Shown here in pieces: positions 26,701 through 36,409 of a DNA stretch of 64,000 bases. The first letter of the stretch is position 1. Each line of letters starts with the position of its first letter. Source of the DNA: Chondrosia reniformis (lineage: Eukaryota > Porifera > Demospongiae > Chondrillida > Chondrillidae); the NCBI GenBank assembly GCA_947172415.1, contig OX359202.1:2764001-2828000 (forward strand). Reading direction: 5' to 3'. The position numbers were made by a program, and so were the translations under genes. Below the pieces are notes generated by a model. That model saw nothing but the letters and a program-made list of their open reading frames with translations. It did not search any database and was not told the DNA's origin.

Positions 26701-28783
26701 CTTCCAACTAGTACATATAACTAGTAGAAACATCTACTACATATAACTGATACATAAAAATATAGCTAGTTCAAATAAATAGTGCATCCACAAAGTACAT
26801 ACAACTAGTACATAAAACTATTAAAGACACCTAGAAACTAATACATACAATTAGTATATATATAAAATCAGTACATTTAACTAGTACATACAAATGGTAT
26901 ATACATACAACTAGTACATACAACTTGTACAAAAAATTAATAGGTACATCTAGTTCATAAAACTAGTAGCTAGTAGATGCAACTAGTTCTTACAACTAGT
27001 ACATACAACTAGTTCATAAAACTAGTATATAGCTAGTACAAAGAACTTGTGCATACATCTTGTACATACAACTGGTTCATATCTAGTACATACAACTAGT
27101 ACATACAACTAGTACATAGAATTAGTACATAAAACCAGCTAATACGGCTAGTACATACCAGTAGTACATATATCTAGTACATACACATATATACAGTACA
27201 TATAAATAGTATGAACAACTAGTATACATAACTGGATCTAGTACATAAAACTAGTACATACAGCTACTACTAACAACTAGTAACGAGTACATACAACTAG
27301 TACATTGAACTAGTACGCATAACATGTACATGCAACTAGGACATGCAACTTGTACATACAATTAGTATATAAAATTAGTACATATAACAAGTACATACAA
27401 ATAGTAATGAAAACATACAACTAGTACATAAAACTAGAAAATAGTACAATCAGCTAGGACATACAACTGGTACAAACAACTGGTATATACAACTAGGTCA
27501 TATAACTACTTTATATAACCAGTACATACAAGTAGTTCCTCGTACATATAACTATATAGTACCTATCTAGTACCTAGTTTAACTAGTACTAGAACCTACA
27601 ACTAGTACACACAACTCGTGCATACAATTAGTACACACAAATAGTACATACAGCTAGTAAATATAACTAGTACATACTACAAGTACATAAAACTAGTACA
27701 TATAACTAGTTCATAAAACTAGTTCATACAACTAGTACATGCAACAAGTATCTAGTACATACAAATAGAACCTACCTAGTACATAGTATAACTAGTACAA
27801 GAATCAACAACTGGTACATACACATAGTACACACAACTAGTACTTACAACTAGTACATATAACTAGAAACTAGTAAATACTTCTAGTTCATAGAACAAGT
27901 ACATAATACTATATAGAACATACAACTTGAATATACATCTAGTACATAGCTTATATAAACAACTAGTATATACATACAACTATTACGTATAACTGGTACA
28001 TAACTAGTATATACAATTAGTACATACAACTAATACATTCAACTAGTCCATACAACTAGGAAGAACAACTAGGACATATAACTAGTTCATACATCTTCTA
28101 CATATAACTAGTAAATACACATATACCTAGTAATTATGAATAGTACATAAAACTAGGTACATACAGCTAGTGCATACAATTAGTACATACAACTGGTACA
28201 TACAACTATAAACTAGTACATATAACTGGTTCATAGAACGAGTACATAATATTAGAACATACAACTTGTATATACAAGTAGTGCATAGCTATTATTTATA
28301 ACCAGTATATACATAGAACTAGTACATACAACTGGTCCATAACTAGTACATGCAACTAGTACATACAAATAAACCAAACAATTAGCACATACAACTATTA
28401 CATACAACTTTTACATAAAGCTAGTACCTACAACTAGTAAATATAACTAGTACTAGTCCATACAACTAGGACATATAACTAGTACGTACAACTAGTACAT
28501 ACAACTAGTATCTAGTACATACAACTAGTACCTACAACTAGTAAATAAAACTAGGACTAGTCCATACAACTAGTACATACAACTAGTATCTAGTAGAACA
28601 TACAACTTGTACAAAGCTAGTATATACAACTAGTATATACATACAATTAGTACACAGAACTTGTACATACAATTAGCACATGCAACTATTACATACCACT
28701 AATTCATACAACTAGGACCTTAAACTAGTAAATATAGCTAGTTCTAGTACATACAACAAGTACATACAACTAGTACAGAGAAT
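23771..28783 (-). repeat. 13-bp satellite array, inverted orientation
   Basis: ATACAACTAGTAC units throughout 5 kb, with higher-order landmarks in inverse form: 'cacacaaacaaacaagtagt' near 24152, 'ctaatacggctagt' near 27130, and the 'aagaatcaacaactgg' block near 27799. Open frames on the minus strand at 25019-25210 and 25883-26065 are repeat-derived. No gene, RNA or insert recognised. Confidence 0.95.
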
Positions 28784-28785
28784 TA

Positions 28786-29118
28786 CTGTAGTTCGGAAAA
28801 TTTTCGTGGGAAAATTTTTCGTGTTAAAATTTTTTTGTTTTCTGGGGGCTACCACGACAATATATTACCACAAAAATTTATCGATGTTACGTAATTGCAA
28901 TTGTTGCTGCTGGTACTTCGGACGAAAGTAAGCCCTTTCGATCCAGTAAGCCGTCCTTGCACTGCAGGTATCGCAGTAGAGCCATTTTGGCTGCGCTCGG
29001 CTATGTTGCGTTTAAATATACGTAGATGGTACGTGTTAAAAATATTTTGTGTGATACATTTTCGTGGTTTGAGCCAACAATGAAAATATTTTAACAACAA
29101 AAATTTCCCGAATTACAG
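28786..29118. mobile_element. MITE with TA target duplication
   Basis: A 333-bp insert. The left end CTGTAGTTCGGAAAATTTTC (28786 on) matches the reverse complement of the right end, CTGTAATTCGGGAAATTTTT (29118 back), so the terminal inverted repeat is about 20 bp with a few mismatches. TA is present on both sides (28784-28785 and 29119-29120), the duplication expected of the Tc1/mariner superfamily. The centre has CpG-rich unique sequence and no convincing gene; overlapping small frames on both strands reflect the inverted structure. Confidence 0.7.
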
Positions 29119-29120
29119 TA

Positions 29121-29255
29121 GTACATACAACAAGCTAATATACCTAGTAAATACAAGTAGTACATATGCCTAGTACATACACATATATATAGTATATATA
29201 AATGGAACATACAACTAGTATATATAACTAGTACAAACAACTAGTACATCCACCC
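29121..29255 (-). repeat. Short inverted satellite segment
   Basis: About 135 bp of ATACAACTAGTAC-type units separate the MITE from the truncated LINE. Confidence 0.85.
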
Positions 29256-29284
29256 AAAAAAAGCCTTAACGGCGAACCTTGTTA

Positions 29285-29310
29285 CTTCTTGCCTTAGTTT
29301 ACTAAGGCAA
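29285..29310. other. Conserved 3'-UTR hairpin of the R4-like LINE (copy 2)
   Basis: CTTGCCTTAG-TTTA-CTAAGGCAAG is a perfect 10-bp stem with a 4-base loop, about 30 bp from the element's 3' end. The same hairpin is present at about 55308-55332 in the other copy. Some LINEs require a 3' stem-loop for template recognition by their own reverse transcriptase; that role is inferred here. Confidence 0.6.
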
Positions 29311-29759
29311 GGAGTATCTTGCTTGGACAACCCTCAGTCAGTTATGTTTTCCCTTCTTCGGGTTTTTAGCCAGAAGCCTAGGCTTTGCCTCCTTCCGGCA
29401 GCAGCAGACAGGTGCGTCTCGGGCCAATTTAACCGTCAGAATAGGAGAGAGTACCTCAATACACCAATCCACCACTGCTTTCCAGAGGTCGACAGGCAAG
29501 GACTGGGACAGGACTACTTATCGTCCAGGCCCCAATCCCTCAACAGATAGATGTCGCCTCAATAACCTCACAGTCAAAGAGAGAACAGTTCTCTGAAAGG
29601 CTCTCATCACTTCTACTACACTTTTGACAGCTTTGGAATTCCCCTAAGGTCTTCCAGGAGGTCTCCACTGTCCCCAAAGCACCAATTATCATCGGGACTA
29701 CCTTAATTCGGTAGCCACTAAATTGTTTCGTCATATCAGCCGCCAGTTTTGGTACTTTT

Positions 29760-31128
29760 GGAACTTCTCTTGCCATCTTCCATTAATATTGCTGTCAGTA
29801 GGAACTGACATCTCAATAATGTAGATGGACTTACATAGCCAATCCTTAACCACTAAGTCTGGCCTTCTTCCCGTCATTTCTTCATCTGTAGGGATGCTAG
29901 GATCCCACAAGAGTTTGACAGACCTATTCTCATAGACTGGTTTTGCTTCTAGTTTTTACCAGGGCTCTTCCTGCTTGAATGCATATTCTTTCAACAGTCT
30001 CCACAACACTATCAGTATTGCCCGGTCATGTCTCTCTTTGTAGAGAGAAAATCCCTTGGGCTCACACATGTTTAGTATGTGTTTGACCGTTTCCATAGCC
30101 TTGCCCCATTCTCTGCACATTAGGAGGCTAGAATTCCTCAGAGTCCTATTTTGGTACCACCTAGTGTGCAGCACATCATCTTGGGCTGCGAGAACCAGAG
30201 CCTCAGATTGAGGTCTGAGTCTCCCCTCAGAAAGCCACACATAAGACTCCCTATTTGTGACTTGTGTGTGGTGTGAGCCCTGGTGAGACTTTTTGGCTTG
30301 GTTACTTTTTAACCTTTCAGTCTGAGCCTCCCAGAGCTCACGTGCCACTCCCCTTCATTCTCTTACACAATTTTGTGAGGGATCTGTCTTCAGCCACATT
30401 TCCGGTTCTAGTTCTATTCCGTGGCTTCTCAGTATCAATCTGGCTTCTTTCAAGACAGTCCTCCTCTGCTTTGAGCACTCCGGCCACTTTTGGTGTTTAA
30501 CCACAACCGCTATGAGTGGATCATTGGCAGTATGGAGGTATCTTGCCAGATTCACAACAGCCCTGTCATGATCCAAAGGAAAACTACAGAGCCCTCTACC
30601 ACCTTGAGAGCGAGGCAAGTTCACTCTTTCAATTGCAGAGTTATAGTGATGACACTGGTTCTTTCTCATGATCTTTCTCACCATTCGGTACAGTTTTGGA
30701 AGCTCACTTTGAGTCCACTTCAAAACTGGGTAAGAGTATCTCAATAGAGAGGCACACAGCATGTTACAGGCTTCTGCAGCATTCTTACCTTTGAGGTGAG
30801 AGCCCCACACTTTGCGGAGTCTCCTCCTCAATTCGTTGATCAAGAAAGCTTTGACCTTGCTGTCATTTACCTCAAACAGTTGTTCTAGCCCTAGGTACTT
30901 ATAGGGAGTACCTTTTTCAAGGCTCCTTATGGATTCTTCACTGCGTTCAGGGTTGTCTGGGCCAGCCAGCACTTCCCCTTTTTGCATGTGAGCTGTTCCA
31001 CACTTTCTCACTCCAAACCTCATACCAATGGCATTTGAGGTTTTCTCCACACATTCCATGGCTTCCTTGAGTTTATCAGGCCCTCCAGCATATATCTTAA
31101 GGTCATTCATGTACAACAAGTGTGACAT
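29760..31128 (-). pseudogene. R4-like LINE polyprotein fragment (RT C-terminus, zinc knuckle, endonuclease)
   Basis: The fragment begins at the reverse-transcriptase catalytic region, here HLLYMNDLKIY at about 31105, where the longer copy has YMDD: the second catalytic Asp is Asn. It continues with YKYLGLEQ and LPRSQGGRGL, a Cys/His motif CREWGKAM...HILNMC near 30110 (the longer copy has CREC, so one Cys is lost), and a PD-(D/E)XK-type endonuclease remnant (KPDLVV) near 29860. In-frame stops: TGA at 30357-30355 and TAA just after EEPW near 29956. Not functional. Confidence 0.8.
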
Positions 31129-31198
31129 GGTGTTCCTTTCCCCATTATGCCAGAGGGTTTATCCCATGGTCCTGTTAAGAACTTGGGATTTGGGAACT

Positions 31199-32518
31199 AA
31201 AACTAATATATACTACTAGTACATACAACTAGTACAGGCGATTAGTACATATAACTAGTACATATAACTATTACATATGACTAGTACATACACATATAAC
31301 TAGTACATAAATATAGTACATAGAACTAGTACAGATATCTAGTTCACACAAACCAACAAATAGTTCATAGAACTAGTTCATTCCTATCACCTAGTATAAC
31401 TTGTACTAGAACCTAAAACTAGTTCAAACATCTAGTATATACAACTAGTACATGCAATTAGGCAATAATACATACAACTAGTACACACATCTAGTACATA
31501 CAAATAGTACAACAACTAGTATATTTAACTAGTCAATACAACAATTACACACTACTCATACATTCAACTAGTATAAATAACTACTACATTCGACTAGTAC
31601 ATACAAATAGTATTGAGTACATACAACTAGTACATACAACTAGTGCATACAATTATTACACACAAATAGTACATACTGCTAGTACATATAACTAGTACAT
31701 ACTACTAGTTCATACAACTAGTACATATAACTGGTACATATAACTAGTACATATAAGCAGTACATACAACTAGTTCATAAAACTAGTTCATACAATTAGC
31801 ACATGCAACAAGTATTTGGTACATACAACTAGAACCTACCTAGTATATAGTATAAGTTGTACAAAAATCAACAACTGGTACATACACACAGTACATACAA
31901 CTAGTACTTACAACTAGAACATGCAACTAGAAACTAGTTACTAGTCGATATGTAGTACATACAATTAGTACATAGAACTAGTTCAAACAATTAGAACATA
32001 CAACTACTACATACACCTAGTAAATACAGCTACTATATACTACAACTAGTACAAACAACTAGGACATATAACTAGTACATACACCTACTACATACAACTA
32101 GTACATACACATATAATTTGTAATTATAAATAGTACATACAACTAGTAAATAGAACGGGTACATAAAACTGGTACATACAACTAGAAACTAGTCCATACA
32201 ACTAGTATATATATAACACTAGAACTTTTGACAAGTACATAAAACTAGTTTATAGATACAGAGAGTACATACAACTAGTACATAAAATTAGTAGGTACAA
32301 CTAGTTCACACAACTAGTAACTAGTAAATATAACTAGAACATGCGACTATGTCATACAACTAGTTCATACAACTAGTACATATAACTACTTCATAAAACT
32401 AGTATATAGCTAGTACAAACAACTGATGCATACATCTTGTACATACAACTGGTTCATATCTAGTCCTTACAACTAGTACATAGTTTTAGTACATACAACT
32501 ATCACATACAACTATTAA
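31199..32518 (-). repeat. 13-bp satellite array, inverted orientation
   Basis: Inverted ATACAACTAGTAC units with higher-order landmarks ('cacacaaaccaacaaatagt' near 31352; 'aaaatcaacaactggtac' near 31864). No gene seen. Confidence 0.95.
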
Positions 32519-32599
32519 ATTAAGGTTCCATACAGTTTTACTAATCAAATAAAATCAAATTATACCTTGCCAGGTGCTACTAATGATCCAAGAGTTAGT

Positions 32600-33354
32600 T
32601 CACATCGGTGGCATTCTAGCTGATGGTGCTCCATCAATCCTATCAAGCTTAGAAGTTCTATAAGGTATATTGGTTAGGGTCTCTTCATATTTTCTGTCTA
32701 GAGTATGCAATAGTTCACTGACAGTTGCTTCTGTGGAATTGTATATGACATTTTTGTGTATATAGTTTACACATGCATGCATGGTCATGTTTTACCATTT
32801 GATTGCCATGGAAGTTTGTGTAATACTATTTTTGTTTTTCTTGTTACAGGGTCTTCAGTTTTTGACTCTTCTGTCATATGGTCAACTGTGATGTCCCTAA
32901 ACATTTATCCTTGATGGGATTTGGCTTGTGATGCTCTGTTCTCATATTTCTATGAAACATTTGATTACATAAGGTCAGACTGACTCAGTTAAGCTGTCTA
33001 TAAATAGTTCAACCTAATTCTTCTCTGTCTTTTCTTGTTGTTAACTTTCTTGAGGTGTTATGTTCATCAGTTAGCATAGCAAATCTTTTTCTTTTAAGAT
33101 TTTCAAATAAGCGCTTAGCCCCCACTAAATAGTCATATAGAGCTTTACTGTGCAGTTTGCATGGGATAAGTTGCATTTACTTATATACACATTAAAAGTT
33201 CATTTCTTTCTTCGGGCATATGTAAATGAAGTTTATGTACCTGATGTTGTCATACTTCCAAAGTATGGAGCAGGTTCGTCCAAGTTATAGTTCCTACTCT
33301 GTCCTTGGCTAAGGCTTCCTGCATCGTCTTCTGAATCTGTGAGTTCCTCTAAAA
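32600..33354 (-). pseudogene. Spliced gene fragment of unknown function, probably transposon-derived
   Basis: Open segments with plausible splice sites on the minus strand: 33354-33241 (acceptor ATTGCAG, donor GTACAT; acidic, contains LTDSEDDAGSLSQGQS), an open stretch about 33150-33012 (contains YDYLVGAKRLFENLKRKRF), and a last exon 32730-32600 (acceptor TTCCACAG, stop TGA 32602-32600; contains ELLHTLDRKYEETL). A further possible first exon lies near 33482-33430 (TYFNGDPRFVFTDPA). I recognise no family. The strand is not certain for all pieces, since a strong plus-strand acceptor-like sequence lies at about 32831-32849. It may be the accessory gene of the second CACTA element, by analogy with the gene at 3951-7111. 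Confidence 0.3.
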
Positions 33355-33499
33355 CTGCAATTAGGTACGTATATGTTTAAGCTAAGTCTGCAATACATGA
33401 ACTTCATGATTACACTTATAGTAGAGCAAACCTCTAGCAGGATCTGTGAAGACAAATCTTGGATCTCCGTTAAAGTAAGTCATTTCTTTTAAGATTCAA

Positions 33500-34350
33500 C
33501 TCTCGAACTAACGCACAATTGCAAACTTCCCAGAGCCAGAATAAATCCCTCCAAAATTAATGAAATTCATTGGAATTTTTGGACCTCCTATACAGGAAGC
33601 AGGTTTTATGACCATATTTAAATAGCCAATCAGCTTACTTTCTTCCTTGTCCATATATAAAGGACCAATCAAATCTAGCTTTGTAAATCAGGTGACTTTA
33701 ATCTCATGATATTTAGCAGCATGCACGTGTTTTACCCGCAGAAAAGAATTTTCCCTGTAAGCTGTGGACTTTTTGAAGGCAAAATTGACATCGGTATACT
33801 ATGTTCAAAATGTAACTGTGTTAGGATAAATGGCTCTACTATTGGTTCCTTTGAAGGCAGGTTTCATGCCAGCAGTCGTGTGCTAGCACATAAAGATACT
33901 GCAACATAGGCTACCAGCCTTTGTAGGATAAATTATTTCATTAAGGTTTCCACTCAGGTTTCAGCTGCAAGTGGATTGACAAATGTACACTCTGTTTGGT
34001 TTGCTAGTGTAATTTTTTTCTTCCAGATGAATTCAGATATTGGCTAGGTACACCTTGTGAAATTTGGACCACTTCTTTGGAAATCCATTCCATTTTTATT
34101 CCTATACAGAACATTTGCTCACGTGTCATTTGGCTAGGAGCAGATGTTCATTTTGGAACTAGATGTGGTTCTGACAGAGTACGCTAGTGGAACATGTCCA
34201 TACTTCCGGAAATTTTCAAAAAAAGTCGTTAACTAACACTCTTTTTTAATCTACTCTATTTTACTTTAGAAACATCGTATCACTAAACAAATTATATAGA
34301 TTTGAAGTTCTATTCTTTCTTAATAATTTGGCTACAAGAGCGTCACGATT
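33500..34350. other. Unassigned unique sequence
   Basis: About 850 bp of non-satellite, non-repetitive DNA. A 56-codon minus-strand open stretch (33685-33517) and a 67-codon plus-strand frame (33706-33909) are present, but neither shows a recognisable motif or clear splice context. I assign no feature. Confidence 0.4.
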
Positions 34351-34356
34351 GCAGGC

Positions 34357-34728
34357 TTAAAGGAGAAGGTTAGCGGCCGTAAGTGATAGGTGCCAAATCG
34401 CCAAAAAAGTTTTATTAGACAGTGGAAAATGCGAATATAGAATAAATGGTGACACCAATCTATGAAGGATAATGATATCTAACGATTGTATGTATACTCC
34501 TTTAAAATTCCCTTTAGTTTTTGAATTATAATCGAAAACGTATTTTCGTACCTTTATCAGGCGCCTCTAGTACTTCATATCTCAGTTAAACAAGGGAATA
34601 TTCCAGGAGTATACATACAACTTTTAGGGTGTTACTTACTGAAGAGATTGATGTCAAAAAATGGTTAGATATACAATTCTCCACTGTCTAATAATCGGTT
34701 CGTTTTCCATTTGTCTCTTCTCCTTCGA
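34357..34728. mobile_element. Foldback element with long inverted arms
   Basis: The left side TTAAAGGAGAAGG (34357 on) is mirrored by CTTCTCCTTCGA (to 34728). Inner arms also pair: 'ttattagacagtgga' at about 34413 with 'tccactgtctaataa' near 34680, and 'ttgtatgtatactcct' at 34487 with 'aggagtatacatacaa' near 34605. The whole can fold into a long imperfect hairpin of about 370 bp. TTAA at the left and TCGA (possibly mutated TTAA) at the right would suit a TTAA-targeting MITE, but that is a guess. Confidence 0.5.
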
Positions 34729-35009
34729 GTAATGGTATTGTCACGTGATTATCAGCCGAAATTAGTGATATAGCTTAGCCATCATACAATGACGTCTTAT
34801 GACGTTGCATATGCACCCAAATATTTGGTAACACGTTATACAAGCATTAGACTTCCGAAGTTGATAAGTCAAGTAAGGCTTCTCGGTAGCGATACAGTTT
34901 CCTTGATCGAAGTTTTTTGTTATTGTAAGAGGTAAGTGGAAACAGTAAACATATTGCATGTCTACCAATATCTACATAATTATCAATGGCGAAAATGTAT
35001 GAGCAATTA

Positions 35010-35275
35010 ACGAAGTATAATCAAAAGAAAATACAACGTTTCGGTCATGTAAGCCTTAATTCCTCAGCTATTATAATACGTTAATAATAGCTGAGGAATT
35101 AAGGCTTACGTGACCGAAACGTTCTATTCTTTTTTGATTATTAACGTAGTATAATCAAAAGAAAAACGTTATATTCTTCTTTTGATTATTAACGTAGTAT
35201 AATCAAAAGAAAAATAGAACGTTTCGGTCATGTAGGCCTTTATTGGCCTTCCTCTGTCGTTGGCCTTCCTCCGCA
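35010..35275. repeat. Palindromic cluster of Penelope-type 3' tails
   Basis: The two arms at about 35022-35080 and 35088-35147 are near-perfect inverse copies ('aacgtttcggtcatgtaagc' against its complement), with an 8-base centre. A third copy follows in the minus direction to about 35275, and the segment 'acgtagtataatcaaaagaa' occurs three times in alternating orientation. Each arm carries CTGAGGA...CGAAACGTT, the degenerate hammerhead-like signature common at the ends of Penelope-like elements. I interpret the block as 3' tails of such elements joined in alternating orientation. Confidence 0.55.
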
Positions 35276-35650
35276 ATTGCTCATAAGTTTTCATAATTGA
35301 TAATTTAACATCGATAACGACTAGTGATGACTCGTGACGTTTCAGTGGCTGGTGCTCTGCTTCACGCGCAGGTCACATGCTAGAGACACTTCCGCCTGGA
35401 ATGTGACACCTCTGAATGCGCTAATAGACGATTTACAAAAATCGGAAATTCGTAGACATGTTACACATGCGTACTTATTGTTAGTCAAATCCCTCTGTGA
35501 TTTTTATTCAATATATATGATCATGAACTTTTTGAGCGGTGATACAAATGTCTTATAATGATTTGCCATTTATAAATTTCCTTATGCACGCAATGAAATT
35601 GCTTGTATATATTGGAAAATGGCTGACTTGAGCTGAGCTCACATTTTATA
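35276..35650. other. Unassigned unique sequence before the ribozyme
   Basis: Non-satellite sequence with no recognisable gene. A 74-codon plus-strand frame at 35334-35558 has no motif. A weak alternation of TGATGA/GTGACGT near 35320 does not form a second ribozyme. Confidence 0.4.
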
Positions 35651-35656
35651 TAGTGC

Positions 35657-35711
35657 ACCACACTGATGAGAGCCAAGAAGCTTGAAACAGCTATGTATAG
35701 CTGTCTGTGGT
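35657..35711 (+). ncRNA. Hammerhead ribozyme motif, type I, intact core
   Basis: All conserved elements are present in order. Stem I: ACCACA (35657-35662) pairs with UGUGGU (35706-35711), 6 bp. Core CUGAUGA 35663-35669. Stem II: GAGC (35670-35673) with GCUU (35680-35683), one G-U pair at the base, loop CAAGAA. Core GAAA 35684-35687. Stem III: ACAGCUA (35687-35693) with UAGCUGU (35698-35704), 7 bp, tetraloop UGUA. The cleavage triplet GUC is 35703-35705, so cleavage is predicted after C35705. Stems II and III are closed and stem I is open, making it type I, as in metazoan retrozymes and Penelope-like elements. I did not find a second identical copy in the window. Confidence 0.8.
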
Positions 35712-36409
35712 TCTATATGTTTCTGTTATGTTGCAATTGATTTTTAAATATATATAATGTACAGCAATTTGCAAGCATAAAATAATTTATATAGGTGTAC
35801 ATATGTTTAATATGACCTTCAATGGGATTTTATTATTTTATTGCAGATTTCAGAGCTTTACATACATAATTATAATATTGTTTAAATCTAGATGTTTATA
35901 CTAATTAAATGCCTCTATATATTATATGGTGTACATGATACGTAATAGCCATAATAATTTTATTAATATAATGTTATTTGAAAGTGCACACAGTTATGCA
36001 AGAAGCTCTATACCATGTGCCTTTGAGCATGCTCAGAACTCTTTCCTATATTAGATGTTCCATAAAAAGTATATGTAATCTCAAGCTCTAAAAATACACA
36101 TTTTGGTCAAGGATAAATGTTATAAATAGTAAATCACATGACAAGGGCATGATCTTTTGGAGGGATATCATCTATATATAGAGAGAGGAAAGGTTAAAGT
36201 AAAGTTTGTGTTGTTCTGTCCCTGTACTAAGCAGTGTGTTAACAGCTTTATACCTTCAGAGAATTTGAATAATCTTGATTTTAATCTGTATATCAAAAAG
36301 TAAGTTAACCGTTTGACTCATAAATATATAATGCACACATCAAACATTATAATATAGATACAGATGTTTCATAGATTGCAAATGGACTAGATCAATTAGA
36401 ATACATTAT
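35712..36409. other. Unassigned AT-rich sequence
   Basis: About 700 bp downstream of the hammerhead motif. AT-rich, with no open frame or repeat that I can support. It ends at the first 53-bp repeat. Confidence 0.4.

Larger units (their letters stand above)
29256..31198 (-). mobile_element. R4/Dong-like LINE, 5'-truncated copy
   Basis: About 1.94 kb on the minus strand, homologous throughout to the 3' part of the LINE at 55272-59592 and ending at the same 3' sequence ('ggttcgccgttaaggctttt' on the minus strand). The match stops at about 31198, equivalent to about 57220 in the longer copy, and satellite resumes at once. Truncation at the 5' end with a fixed 3' end is the signature of target-primed reverse transcription. 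Confidence 0.85.

Noticed and set aside
35315..35345. Possible second hammerhead near TGATGACTCGTGACG
   Set aside because: No GAAA and no stem I pairing at the right spacing.
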